Counted from the stretch's first letter, positions 37,732 through 50,390 are shown. The stretch is 64,000 nucleotides of DNA from Ceratopteris richardii (GCA_020310875.1 CM035412.1:138320261-138384260), one strand, 5' to 3'. Numbers and translations: made by a program. The notes: generated from the letters alone by a model not told the origin.

Positions 37732-38121
37732 TTTTTTTCGTACAGGCATCGAGGGTTGGTGTTGTGGGGCAGGTCCGTTTTTTTGCAGAGCTGACAAGAA
37801 GAAACGGAAAAAGGGGTGGCCACGAAGAAGGGGAAGGATAAGTGGCTGGAGGGGGAGTTCACAAAAGAAGAGTACACAAAAAGGAAGGCAGCAGCGCTGG
37901 GGACTTCTTCTTCTGTTCGTGGAAAAAGGGAAAGGTTTTTTTTCTCTTCTTTTGCCAGCAGACCGAAGGGGGAGGCGGTTGAAGGGGGGAGATCGCTTTC
38001 AGAAGCGGATTCAAGTGCAACAGCGCCGTGTGGTATGCCCTTCGTGCAGGAGAGCTTCACAAGGATAGCCCTTGGGCTGACTGTACCGACAAATATCCCG
38101 TTTTCATGTCTGATGTGGTGA
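37732..38121 (+). other. GC-richer insert-like sequence after PPR relic 2
   Basis: A plus frame (37,816-38,121) is open for 101 codons with segments such as KGKDKWLEGEFTKEEYTKRK and [14 protein letters not shown], but I recognise no family. Base composition is richer in G+C than the flanks and resembles the sequence following PPR relic 1 (33,851 onward). Organelle-derived DNA or an unknown mobile insert are both possible. Confidence 0.3.
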
Positions 38122-38455
38122 GTTCCTAGCACAGTCGTGCGTGTACATAGACAATCTCTCGTTGGTTTTAGCATAGCAAGTACAGGGTAAATGAAGCAGA
38201 TAAATGTCGTCTGCTCCATCCATGATCGCATTCACGCCATTGATTCTAGGATCGAGTTCCTGATACGTTATTGAATTATTTGAAAGAAAGTGTACGTTCT
38301 GCTCCACTACCCTGATTCTGTTTAGGATTGTCATTGCCCAGCTCGTATAGCGGAAGTGTGCATCGTATCTCCATGTATTTGGCCATCGGTACTGGTGAGT
38401 GTCACCATGCACAGGATCGCGCAGATAGATGTTGGTGTGATCATGGTCTGATTCG
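38104..38455 (-). other. Exon-like open frame, minus strand, unknown
   Basis: About 115 codons are open on the minus strand without an obvious ATG at the start. They carry a globular-looking composition with many Asp, Asn, Arg, Tyr and Trp (GDTHQYRWPNTWRYDAHFRY; DPRINGVNAIMDGADDIYLL). This is unlike the low-complexity shadows elsewhere. It could be an internal exon of a host gene or part of an inserted organelle fragment. No partner exon was found. Confidence 0.28.
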
Positions 38456-38469
38456 ACATCGTTAAGTGT

Positions 38470-39560
38470 AATAAATCAATAATGCAGCTCCTTTCAGATG
38501 AATTTGCGAACTTGTTTGATTGAAAATGCTATCCTCCTTTCTTAAAGCAAGGAAATGATCTTCCTGTGACATTATACTGAAGATTAGAGGGCCTCTGAGA
38601 TAGCTTTTTTTCTCCCTTTGGGTTTCCTCTCACCTTTGTTTCCGAGGGAAATGAGATGAAATGAAAGTGCATCTCCAATCCAGGGAGTTAGAGAGGTTTG
38701 TGAACCTCCTTTGTATTGTTTTGTAACCTCTCTTGTAATCTTATTTCTGTTGATATGATTGAAGTAGGAAAAAGAGTTTGTGGTGTTGTTATTTGCATAA
38801 GCTAGAGCAAAAGCGCCTCATATACTTACCCTGGAGCGGTTGTTGTTGTTCTATTGTAAGTGCTCTTGTGTAACACTTCATTTAGATCACATAATCCAGC
38901 TCAACAAAAGGAAAAACAGCATGCACTCCAAGATTATGCAGAGAGACTCTTCCAGAGACCTGTTGGTGATGTATATCTCAGCGATGAGGAAGGACTCCTC
39001 GAGAGATAATTACGGGCTCCAGGTGATCCAATTAGACCGATTCCGAGGAATTTAAATCAAATAAAGTTTCGTAAAACCACTTTTTCCCTTGGGCTCAAGA
39101 CCCGTTCATCTACCCAGCCTCCCATAGTCAAAAGCGCTCAGTAACTCAACTAGTAAGAAGGGTAGGACTGTCACAATCTTCCATTGGTAGCCTGGGCTAT
39201 TATAAGCAAAAGGTTCCTTTCACCCAAAAGTATGGTGTCTCTGCCATTTCCTTTGAGAAGTATAGGAGGTATATCCAGCAATAAGCGAGTGCAAAAGTGT
39301 GAGAGAGTAAGCATATGTGTGTGAGCAGGACTGAGGAGGAAGTGGATGGTTGTGGGAGCAAGCGAAGTGGTTTCGAGATAGTGGGGCGAGAGCACCAAGT
39401 TATCAATTAGAAGTAAATTTGTGGAGTCTAGGTAGCGCAAGCAATTGACTTCCAAGTGTTTTGGCATAATTGGAATACAAATAAGCATCTATTCTCTTGG
39501 AAAAATAACTAAAACAAAAGTGGATCCAAGAGGTAGAAGGGTCCAGAAGTGAGCATTGAG
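38470..39560. other. Intergenic, nothing recognised
   Basis: No domain-bearing frame. The last part (about 39,540-39,588) ends in CTAAGGGGGAAGGAA, a polypurine-tract-like run before the terminal-repeat copy at 39,589. Confidence 0.45.
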
Positions 39561-39588
39561 GGCAATGCTCAATCTAAGGGGGAAGGAA

Positions 39589-39728
39589 TGTCAAATAATC
39601 CTAGTAGGAGATGGTTGAAACACGCCTTAAGAGAGAGGATTAGGAAGTAATCCTCAAACATGGCTTTTGGGGCAAGTGGTTAGCCCATCACACTCCTAAC
39701 TGGGAGGTTGTGAGTTCAATTCCCAACA
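39589..39728 (+). repeat. TRIM-type terminal repeat, copy 1 (best-preserved tRNA-like core)
   Basis: A 140-bp unit from TGTCAAATAATCC to CCCAACA, preceded by a polypurine-tract-like run. It is about 85% alike by eye to 52,893-53,032 (minus). Its second half (39,661-39,728) is tRNA-like: a D-arm that pairs GGGC with GCCC around AAGTGGTTA, and a T-arm whose loop carries GTTCAATTC, a match to the RNA polymerase III B-box consensus. It is probably one end of an LTR element whose other end I could not find. Confidence 0.65.
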
Positions 39729-39739
39729 CAAACAAAGAA

Positions 39740-41490
39740 TCCTATTCTAAAACTTAGAAGGATTTCACCTAAGATGTGTGGTTGGCCTTGACTTCATAAT
39801 GGTGGCTCTAATGATGATGATGTAGCGCTTGAAAGATGACTCTAAGATATCATTGCTGGACATAGTGGTAACGTGTAGCACTACGGATGTGGTAACTAGA
39901 TATTCTTTGATAATAATCAAGAATTGTGTCATTGATTGTTTGTTCTTGGACTCTGGAATGTGTATGTTTGAATTGCTTGATTACCTACCTAAAAGACAAC
40001 ATTATCACAAAAATCATATTATACAAGTGATATTGTCCTTGCATTAATATATATAACTCTTTTATATGGGATCACAATGGTGTTTGATGCAAGTCCATGG
40101 AACGTGGTCCTAATTGGATGCTTACTTGAAGTGTAAATGATCTTAAAATGTGTGCAAGAGCCAAGATTGTGAAATGAGCACATAGTTCTTGCATGAAGAG
40201 GTTGGTCCTGCTCTAATGTTGCTTCTCCAAACATGATGGAAAATTCTTTTCGCTTTGGAAGTTGGTGTGTAGGATATGATACATGATGTGAAAAATAATG
40301 GTGGCTTATTGACCCATGTCTATCGATGTGTTGTACATGACTTGGTGCATTGTTGCTCAATGGATTGTCTGACCTTTTGGTTGTCGCCTTAAAGTTTCTT
40401 TCTACTTAGGAGCCATCTTGGGTAGTTGTGGTCTTTTTTGTGGTTGAACTTTCGAAGCCATTAGCATAAATGAATTAGATTTGTGTATTTAGGGCCTCCA
40501 AAAGTACTTAGCTCTTTCTTCTTTTGGAATCAGCTTGGATTCGGGAACCGAAATATACTTGCTTGATGTAGGAGCTTTGATATGTGTATGAGAAATTATG
40601 TAGGCTTTCTTTATATGCACTTGAAGAGTTGTTTCTTTGGGCCTTCAAATGTATTTGAAGCTATCAAATGATTGAAGTTGGGGCTTGGGGACCCAGCACT
40701 ATGTAATGTGCTTAAGTGTCTTTGCATGTGGCATTTATGCTTTCCTTTATACTAATTGATGACATGGCTTTGATTGCTTCTAGCATGGTAGATGTCATCA
40801 TAGTGCCTATCACATGTGTTTGATGGGGTATTCTATTTGAGGAGTGGTTTTGGAACCCACATTTTCTTACCTAAGGGACCTTGACCTCAAAGTGCAAATG
40901 GAACCTATCTGGGCCTTCCTATGTGTGAAGCTTTTTTTCACTTGTCTAACCTTTAAGCAATGCTCTTGTCATTTTGTGGATGTGCAATTATTTTCATGGC
41001 TAGTGGTGGAAAGGATTTGGGTATCCACACTTGAGAAATGCTTTGTCGATTGACCTTACATCCTTGTTCATTCTTTGATGGTTGCTTAGGTTTGACTATC
41101 GCACTCCCTCCTCCTTGAATCTTTTCCCATTTGATGCAACTTCTAGGAGAAGTGGTGGATGCATTATCTTAATCATACAATGAGTGATACTTCTGATCCA
41201 CACAGTTGGAATCTACATTAATCCTAGGATATTCTTCATCATAGTAGAGATCATTGTTGGCTAATTGACCTAGAACCGTGTTCATAAAGTTCAGTGTCCA
41301 TTTTCATATATCCTTCATTGAGTTCCAAATCTGATTATGTGAGTTGTGTGGAGCTTGGAATGGACTCGCAATTAAGAGGAATCTCCACCACCATCTATAA
41401 ATTTGTGACACTATCATTGACTCCTCCGAGAGGGCATCTGATTTTCCTTTTAGCCACATGAATAGTCATCATGTGCTCACTGTAATGAAC
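39740..41490. other. Intergenic, nothing recognised
   Basis: T-rich sequence with short frames only and no domain on either strand. Confidence 0.5.
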
Positions 41491-41494
41491 TATA

Positions 41495-41663
41495 GGAGAT
41501 TTGACCTCAAAACCTCCAAGTTAGGAGTGTGATGGGGTAACCACTTGCCCCAAAAGCCATGGTTGAGGATTACTTCCTAATCCTCCCTCTTAGGGTGTAG
41601 TTCAACCATCTCCTATCTATCAATGGTGTGGTTCAACCATCTCATACATATCACTTTATTACA
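41495..41663 (-). repeat. TRIM-type terminal repeat, copy 2 (diverged)
   Basis: On the minus strand it begins TGTAATAAAGT after CCAAGGGGGCAAGAG. It contains the same GAGGATTAGGAAGTAATCCTC block and tRNA-like GGGGCAAGTGGTTA, and has a local duplication of GATGGTTGAACCACACC-like sequence. The B box is less well preserved than in copy 1. Confidence 0.55.
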
Positions 41664-41994
41664 CTCTTGCCCCCTTGGTTCATCATTTTCCTCAATGATT
41701 TGTTTTTGTATCCCTCTAGCCCCAGTGATAAGCTCCTCACAGCATTAGGTACCATTGAATTGGTGTCCTCAACCTCGCATAATTTCTTGAACCTTGTTTC
41801 CAACCTTACTCTCATGAGCTCTCAACCTTCGTGTCTTGAACCTTCTTGTTCGCAACCTTAGTGTCTTGAGCCCTTGTTTTCAACCTTAGTATCTTGAACT
41901 TCTTTCTCACCCATGTTTGGTATCTTGAACCCTCAATCAAGTACCACCCATGGTTTCCCAAGGGCTTCAAACTTCCTAGCTAGCTCAATAGACT

Positions 41995-42410
41995 TGGAAA
42001 GTTCCCAAGCGAAAGAATGTCAAGGAAGTACAAGCTTTCATGGGGCATTGTGGATATTATCGATGCTTCATTCATATGTATGCAATTATTGCAAAGCCTC
42101 TGTACTCCCTTCTGACTAGATTTGAGTGGACGAAAGAATGTGAAAAATCCTTTAATGAGCTTAAAAGATGATTGTGTTCAACACCAATCTTGACTACTCC
42201 ATATTGGAACAAACCATTTCATGTTCATGTGGGTGCATCCAATTATGCTATTGGGTGTGTGCTAGCACAACCTATTGGTGAAGGTAATATGGATCTTCTA
42301 ATCACATATGCTAGTAGACAATTGAATGCAGTTGGATGAAATCATACCATGACCAAGAGAGAAGGATTAGGCATGGTATATGCGATTGAAAAGTTTAGAC
42401 ACTGATCCAT
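41995..42410 (+). mobile_element. Gypsy fragment: RT end and RNase H
   Basis: Plus-strand translation gives VQAFMGHCGYYRCF, PLYSLLTRFEWTKECEKSF, WNKPFHVHVGASNYAIGCVL and EGLGMVYAIEKFRH, matching the corresponding part of the Gypsy relic at 23,800-24,200. Broken and short. Confidence 0.8.
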
Positions 42411-42433
42411 CCATTGATAATCATGTGCGGCCC

Positions 42434-43110
42434 TTAGGTTGGTACTAGGAAGTCAATGCAAAGTATGGAATTCTTTTTGTAGACCAACTTGAAGAGTGTA
42501 TCAACTATAGTTGTCTTATATGCCACGTGATATGCCCAAATATCATGACGATTTTGTTTATCCCAATCAGATCGTCCACTATTAACTATCTTTGTGAGCA
42601 TTGTGCACAATACTTTATTGGAACTCTTTGCTTGTCCATTTGATTGTGGATGGCAGGGTGCATATTTCTTGTGGATGACTAAAAATTCTGATAACAAGCA
42701 CTCAATCACTTCATTAATAAAATGTTTTCCATAATCACTAATAGATTCTATTATCAAAACAAACATGGTGAAAACAATTCAAAAAAAAACTTTGATCATA
42801 TTCTACGCATCATTCTTGGTAGTTCTTGACAAACAATTATGTATTCTGTGTGAGAGACTTGTAGGTGGGATGATTGGACCAACGAAGTTTATGCCCCATT
42901 TAACAAAGTCTCTACTGCTAATCATATGCCCTTATGGCATGTCATCACATCAAATTGGATACTTCCCTCTTTGATGAGTGTAAAAACTTTTGACAAAGTC
43001 TTTTGTATCTTGATGCAAGGTGGATCACCATATGCCTACATCAAGGATCATTTTAGCACTTTGTGGCTTGCAGTGGCTTCCTCCAAGGCTTACAATGTCG
43101 AAGAGATTCT
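42434..43110 (-). mobile_element. Gypsy integrase fragment in opposite orientation
   Basis: Minus-strand translation contains WGINFVGPIIPP, DYGKHFINEVIECLLSEFL, HPQSNGQAKSSNK and WAYHVAYKTTIVDTLFKLVY, the classic landmarks of a Gypsy integrase core and its C-terminal part. It lies head-to-head against the RT/RNase H fragment at 41,995-42,410, so a rearrangement or two separate fragments must be involved. Broken. Confidence 0.8.
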
Positions 43111-43139
43111 CTCCCCTCAACCGGAGTGGATTCTATGAT

Positions 43140-44450
43140 TGTGGACTAATCCTTTCGACAACCAGTAAGGCAACGACCAAGGCATAACTTGTCATTCGAG
43201 TCACTGACGTCATTGTTTGCATTGTTGGCTATCTGTGAGGAAGGACTTCAGTGATCAAGAAAGACAAAATACTAGTACTCAAGAATGCACCCATTCTAGT
43301 AGTGTTCCTCCCAAGGCTCGCTTAACTACAAGGTTTTCCTACCACTAAGCCCTAGTTGCTTGATGATTGTAGGAGTGAAGATACTTAAGGTTAACATTAT
43401 TTTGGAGCCTCTAAAGTGTCTTGTTGGCTCTCTTTGCCAAGTTTTTGAGAGTTTCTTTGGGTGAAAATATGGGGAAAATTAGAAGTTTAATTTTTAGTTT
43501 TCGTACAATTTTGGCTACACTAGAGGAAAGATTGATCCAAAGATCAATCTTGGTGTTGGGGCACTTGATGGTGTGTCTCTTTAGCATTATACATTCATAT
43601 TTCTTGCTGAATCTTTAGTTCTTGATTCTTCTTACAATTTCTTGGAAGGCTTTTGATTATGGTGGGAGCAGCCACTGCAAGTTTTTTTGGGGTCTAAATT
43701 AATGAAGTTGATAGACACTTGTAGGAGTTTTTGCTTAGTATTTGGGTTGTAAATTCAGCCTTTCAGTGCCATTTTATTGCATATATTGAGCACATACACA
43801 CATTATATATGATTTTGTGTATACTCCTTATGTATGCCCATGTAATCATTGAGATAACAATTATCTTTTTGCATAAAGCCTTCGATGTTGATAAAGAGGG
43901 TCATGGTGATGTTTTGTTGATTGGGAGATACCGAGATATTAGAATCTTTTCTATGATGAACATGGAAGTCTTACCCAACCTCTCCACAAGAGAGGTATGC
44001 TTGTTGTTCCTAGGTGCTCAATAAACCTAGTTGGCTTCTTTCAATTAAGTGGTTATATGCACTAGAGTTAGTGATTCACTATGCAAGTTTATATGTCAAT
44101 ACTCATAATTTTATGAGTTTTCTACAATTTTCATATGCTCATTTTACAAAGAAGACTCTATAATTTTTTTCTAGACTTTAGATTTTCAATTATGTAGTGG
44201 TTGACTTTACTCCTTGACACACTTATTGATGTGAGCATAGACATTCTCACATAATCTCTTTGGTTGGTCATTTTTATCCATTAAATCCATTTTTATGGGG
44301 AGACTCTACCAAAATTTTCCTAGAATTTGCACTTCGTCACATTTTTTTTATCCTTAGTGGTGTTTGGACTATTCTAACTCCATTATCATTTTAATCAGTT
44401 CTCTATCATCATAGCATCAGATATCTCCAGAACATCTAGTGGATCATGGT
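43140..44450. other. Intergenic, nothing recognised
   Basis: No domain-bearing frame was found. The sequence is AT-rich and bridges the Gypsy fragments and the Copia fragments to the right. Confidence 0.45.
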
Positions 44451-44479
44451 ATAGTGCCAGTGTTCCCAAGAACTATAAC

Positions 44480-45130
44480 TTGCAGGGCAAACACCACTTT
44501 GAGATCAAAAAATTTGATGGCACAATTTTTTTTTCTATGGAAGAATCATATAAAGATGTGCTAAGTAGTGGAAGCCAGTAAATGTAATATCAAAGAAGCC
44601 TACTAATATGGATGATGATGACTAGGATGAGTTGGATGAAATGGCTAGGTCTACCATTTGGTTACACATGGTAGATAATGTTTACTTTACAATATTGGAC
44701 TATGAAAGTGCAAAGAAGCTTTGGAAGAAGTTATACAACACTTATGAAGAAGAAATGACATTAAATAAAGCGTATATGATAAAAAAAGTTATATGAACTT
44801 TTTAGGGAGGAAAAAAATGGTGTTTTTGCTCATCTAAATGAGTTTGGTGCTATATTTCCTTAGTTACATGCTCAAAAAATGGAGATGGATAATGAAATGA
44901 AACATTCTTGTTTATATGCACCTTGCCATCATCATGGGATATGTTTTGCATAGCTATTAGCAATAGTGCACGAGGTGGTAAAGTAATCTACAATGACATT
45001 TGTGGAGCACTCTAGAGTGAAGACATCTGTAGAAATTCTATGGTTAATGCATATAGTGTTTGTGATTCTTACCAAGGAAAGAATCAGCAATGTCGTAGGA
45101 GTAAGAACAAGGAAATGCACATTCTTCATT
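44480..45130 (+). mobile_element. Copia gag fragment
   Basis: Plus-strand gag helices are readable (FEIKKFDGT, DELDEMARSTIWLHMVDNVY, ESAKKLWKKLYNTYEEEMT, NGVFAHLNEFGAIFPQL-like). They are typical of Copia gag but from a family different from Copia A, B and C. No LTR is attached. Many breaks. Confidence 0.7.
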
Positions 45131-45169
45131 TTGTGCTAAGCTTGTAAACCCAATATTTAAAGCAAAAAT

Positions 45170-46640
45170 ATCTACAATAGCCATTCTTGTCTCTTTCTTC
45201 TTTTCCTCTTTAGAAAAAAGTTTAGGATAGTTCTTGATTCTATGATCATTAGGCTTACAATATTGAGAAATCTATTTTTGCTTATTTGTTTACTTCTCAT
45301 CCATGTATTCCTTCTTTGATTATGCAACACACATTTTTTTTGCTTACTAGAGGAAGATTTTCCTTTACCATTGCCCTTTTGACTTTCATCATCAATCAAA
45401 GAGTAGAAGAAAAAATCTAATAAGAATTAGGTAAATCATTAAGAATCGTATGCGCAATTGATTCTATTTGGCAAAATTTCAACTACAACAATCAACAACT
45501 CCTTCAAATATTTTATCCTCATGAGGAAGTTATCCATTGAATCATCTCCATTCATATACATTCTCTGATTGTTTTCAAAGACAAGAAGCACGAGCCTCAT
45601 TTCTTACATGATATAGTATGCCAACAATATCGTGAACATCATTTACTATTCTACATGAGTGAATATGAAGGATAATGGTATGTTGTCAGATAAAGCAATC
45701 AAGGCTTCTGCCCATGTATCTCTAGCATCCCATTGAAGTTGATCTATAGTGGTTGGGGGTAGTTGGTAGTGTAATTGATGTAGCTGAAATTGGAGTTGCA
45801 AGAGGACTCAAAAAAGGAACTACACTAATACTCCAACTTGCAACATCTTCAATTTCACCTACATCTGCTTCATTTTGAGCTAATATCTCAAAATCATGCA
45901 CACCATGCTAGAATCCCTTTGCAACCAATACATGTGACATCATGTATGCCCATAATGGGTAGTTGGAACCATCCAACTTATCCTCAATATAAGACATGCA
46001 AAACATATCATTGTTTTTAACCATGGTTGGATGCAAAAAAATTGTCCATTTCTCAAAATAATTAAATATAATTACCCAATGAGGGTCCATTAGAATTTTA
46101 GCAAACTTTGAGATGCTTGTGCCTATGAATAGAAACTTATTTATATATAGAATTTTGGAAACTTTGAGATGTTTGTGCTTATGTATATGTTTGGGACAAG
46201 ATAGAATCACCTAGATAAATATAAAGATAGTGCATTCAAAGTGTGAAATGAGTTCAAGTTGATTTTTGACCTACAAAAAACTCTCAAAAGAGAATAGTTT
46301 TGAGATATACATTAGCACCAGTTTGCTCAACAATTTTCATAAACTTTTGAGGCAGTGAGTGAGGGTGTGCCAATGATGCACCTCAAGAAGCATGAAATTG
46401 CTCCACTACCAATTCTTGGATTTTGAGGATCACAAATGCAAAGAAAAATCAAGAGAAATAAGAATCAACTTAGGAGCACAATGCAAACTGTATTACTAAG
46501 TTTATAATGTTGAAAGATAAGTAGTCCTTTAGGGTTATGGGGATATATAGAAGTTGGGGGAAAAATGCTCCTAAAGAGGGAAACAAGTGCACTGCAATTC
46601 CTAAGTGTGTTCACAACACATCCCTACCAAAATATACTAA
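45170..46640 (-). mobile_element. Diverged Copia A-family fragment: 5' LTR and gag
   Basis: On the minus strand about 46,640-46,415 resembles the Copia A LTR (GGTAGGGATGTG, GTTTCCCTCTTTAGGAG, GACTACTTATCTTT). About 46,022 onward gives a gag start, DKLDGSNYPLWAYMMSHVL, nearly the same as Copia A. Gag-like sequence extends to about 45,170, where a Lys-rich zinc-knuckle region would lie. The remainder is missing. Old and broken. Confidence 0.72.
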
Positions 46641-46809
46641 CATATACATTTAATTTTTTTTGGGTGTTTTTATCATGCACATGTATGATCCAACAAGAAC
46701 AAAGTTATGATCAAATGTCAAAAAATGTAACTTTGTATAGGATATATTGATATAACCCTAGATTCAAGAGGCAAAAAAATATTATTCTTAGCCAAGATGT
46801 GATATTTAT

Positions 46810-47540
46810 GATGGGGCACACCTAGTGAGGAGGAGAAATCACATACCAATATTCCTCCATAAAAAAGTCGATTTGTTGTTGGCACACCATAAGCCACTAC
46901 CAAAACGTTCACAAGAACTCCTTGATGGTCCCAATCCTCAATTAAATGTTCTAAAGTCCTATTTAGATGGTTTGTGTAGGTCAAAGAGGATTGACGAGCA
47001 ACAAAGAGCCCCACATCACATTGTTAATATGGCAATTATAACTAAAATAATGTAATCAACAAAATAAACCACAATTATAGATAACGCGCTAAACGATCCA
47101 AAGATGGAAAGACAAAATAAAACATGAGCATGATAGCATACTAAAAAATGGAACATGGGAAACGGTTGATTTACTACCAAAGAAAAACGTAATTGGTACT
47201 TAGTGGATCCAGAAAGCAAAGTATAAAGTAGAAATAGTTTAGATAAATACAAAGCTAGGCTAGTCGCATAAGAATTATCATGGGTGGAAGTGCTTTATGC
47301 ATGAGAGACATTTAAATTAATATCTTATATATTCACTATTTGCATAGAGAGAATGAACAATATAGAAAATGGATGTAAAATCAGCATGGATAACCCATGG
47401 AGGATGTACACATGTCAGGTTTTGATGTATTCCATTTAGAATCATTCTTTTGCCTTTGTCAATCTCTAAACATTTGGTACTGAGGATTTGGGAGTTTTTT
47501 GAAAAATTAGGCTATGAAATAAGTACTTCATATAGAAACT
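46810..47540 (+). mobile_element. Copia integrase-RT linker and RT fragment
   Basis: Pieces such as HHIVNMAIITKIM, KNVIGT, LDKYKARLVA and MDVKSAWITHGG on the plus strand follow the order seen at the start of Copia reverse transcriptase (compare Copia A 9,600-10,020). Highly worn. Confidence 0.6.
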
Positions 47541-47549
47541 CTATGAGTT

Positions 47550-50390
47550 ATGAGAAAACCTAACTAGATACTAGATGTCATCTTTCACGTAGATGATTCA
47601 AACCTAATTCATCATAGAAACTTAACCCCATGCACTCTATGTACATGGTCATCTCTGTATGTTGTTTCCCCATATCCTTCCCCTTAAGAAGCCTCATATG
47701 AGATCATCTTAAAGGTTGGAAACCGTATGAGTAGTGCCTACTATCTCCCATATACACTTAACTTCCAAACTATCACTCCCATGACATACAACATCATCAA
47801 AATGACCTAAGTCCATATGATGTATCCTCTATGGAGAAACAACATGAAAATCAAGTGTAAAGTGCCAAACTTATAAGCTTGACCATACCATAATGGAGAT
47901 AATAAACCATAGAATCTTGTGAAATATAGAACAAAGTCCCATAACAAGGACTCCAAACCCATCTAAGACTAAATGATAGATTGGCCTCATGCCACTCTAG
48001 GTCTTCCTAACCTTGAGTGTAATCACAAGTAATCGTTTAATGCAAACTACCTTGTGAACTATGCAAATCCATCATCCAACTCGTATATCAGAGTTTCTTG
48101 GTAGTAACATGCAATCTTACATTTCACCAACCAAGAAGTATGTGGTTTGTCATCCTTTACTATTGGACTAAGTTCTATTGGAAGAGCATCTATTGGCACT
48201 AGTGCAAACTCTAAAATATTTGCTTTCCTTTAGTTTGCCATATGAATGCAAAAAGCATTCCTTTTGAGATTCATATAATCCATAAGTACCCATTCTGCTA
48301 ATTGATGCTTACACATCATCTTCATGATGAAGCATCAACTAAGAGTTTTGTATCCCAATAGGTTAGATATTTGTCTATCTCCTAGAAACCCTAAAGAAAA
48401 GAGTAATACTCAACTCCCACTCTCACTAATGTCAATAACTAGATCATCTCATCTAGTCAAGGACCATCACTCGAACATCATAACTGCTTCCCTCTAGAGT
48501 CTCCAGGTGAGACTCAATCTAACCATCATGATTAACGGATCTCCCTCTTGTTTTTGATAGATGAGTGCCACTTCTATCTAGACAACCAAAATGAGAAAGT
48601 GAAACTCTCTCTATGTCTCTCTCTATAATCTCCCCTAAGGAAAAGAGCTCTGGTAGTGGAATCTATTCAAATTTCCCTTTCCCTTTGAAACAGATTGTGT
48701 TGAATCCGTTTGCTCTACTCATCCATAACTGAGAACATGTGTTTAAGTTCTCCATGCCTTTCCTTCCAAAATAATGGAGAATCAAACTCCCATGTGAAGA
48801 AAAATTACATTGAAAAGTAGAGTAAATGAATTCCTTCTGAAATAAAGACTAAGAGATGTTTTCTAAACACCTCTTCTCTGTAAAGAAAAACATACTCTAT
48901 TCTTCTCCAAAGAAGAAATTATATTTTCCTTTTCTTTTCCCCTTCATGGAAGAGGAGCTAAAGTGGGATCTCTAAGCTAGACTGAGATCACTCCTAGATC
49001 TCTAAGCTAATTCCCTCTTTGTCCTTTCTACAAAAGAGAAGCTTATTAATTTATTTGTTCCTCTCTTCCATAACTAATACATTATTCCTCATTATATAAA
49101 ATCCTACGAAGATGGAGAACAAATCTCCCATAACTCATGAAGGTGTATGTAGTGAAGACTAGAGAAAATAAATTCCTTATAAGGCTCAAAGTCCTCTACT
49201 AAAATGGTCAGCAATGATATGTTATGATACCGTAAACACATGTGTATTCGTACTAAAGAACTATCTCGGCCAACCATAGTCTATGCATGGATCTATACGA
49301 TCCAATCAAACTCATGGAATTATCCTTCCTGAAAAACTCAAAATGAGTATGTGATACCAATGGTGATAAAATCACCTATCACATTCTCTACTGGAAGAAC
49401 AAATCTCCCTAAACTATGAAGGATAACTCCCAATCCTAAGGAGATTTCTACTAAGAGCTCTCCTATGATCTAATGAGACATGATTCCATGAATGATGAGT
49501 CCTTTTCTCCCTTGCCATAGAAGAAGAGTGATCAAAGGGAAGTTGTTTCCACCGTCCCATACCAGTGGAACCTTATTCCAATCCATGGTGTCATACCTAC
49601 ACTAAACTGGATATATATTACATATTTATGTAATGGAATGTGCAGGTGGCCTCTAATGAATCCCATACCCTAAAGTCATATCTATGGAGTCCTCAAACTA
49701 GTTAGTTTGGTTCTAGTCAGTATGTGACAATGGATATCCTTTTTTGTTCCAAAATAACTTGTTCCTAGGTACCAAGAGTGAAATTACTTCAATCGCTTTC
49801 CCCATTTGAAAGATATGGCTCCTGGAAGGTAGTTGCCAAAAACTATTCAGACTTTGCAGACCTGTATAAACCTACAAAAATAGATAATTTCCAAATTTTC
49901 TTTTCCTAAATTGAAAGCAGACTTTGTGCTTTTCAAAACAAGCCATAGCACATCCAATTTGGAGTTTTCCAACCCAAGATATGGCCTTTCCAAGCGAGAC
50001 ATGTCAAACTAGTGGATTGTTGTAGGGGCTGGAAAAAGTGTGAAAATGTGATTTTTGGGGTGCCCAAAAGCACTCTTCCATTAAGCAAATGCTAAATTTC
50101 TCCCATAATCTCAGAGAGCAATATACAAAGATGCTTGGGCCTATTTTCACCTTACCGAATCCTCCTTCCGTGCATGTTAATTTGCTCCCCAAAGAGGCTT
50201 AAATGAAGATTTTTACTTTTATGCAAAAACTTAAATGGGAGCTTTTAGCAAGCTGCTAATCCACTCTAAATGTGGATTTCTCTTGTTCTCCATGGTAATA
50301 CATACACCATAATTCATGTATGTACACAATAATCCATGGGAATCCTCTTAAATGATCTTTATTCTTACTCCCAAAAGTGGAGTTTGGCAA
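47550..50390. other. AT-rich intergenic sequence, nothing recognised
   Basis: No domain-bearing frame on either strand and no clear terminal repeats. It is dense with stops in all frames. Confidence 0.5.

Noticed and set aside
37491-38231. A 246-codon minus-strand frame
   Set aside because: It overlaps the P-type PPR repeats and the TC microsatellite on the opposite strand; residues are low-complexity shadows.
39661-39728. A functional tRNA gene
   Set aside because: The anticodon arm does not fold canonically and the sequence is part of a 140-bp dispersed terminal repeat, so it is tRNA-like, not a tRNA gene.
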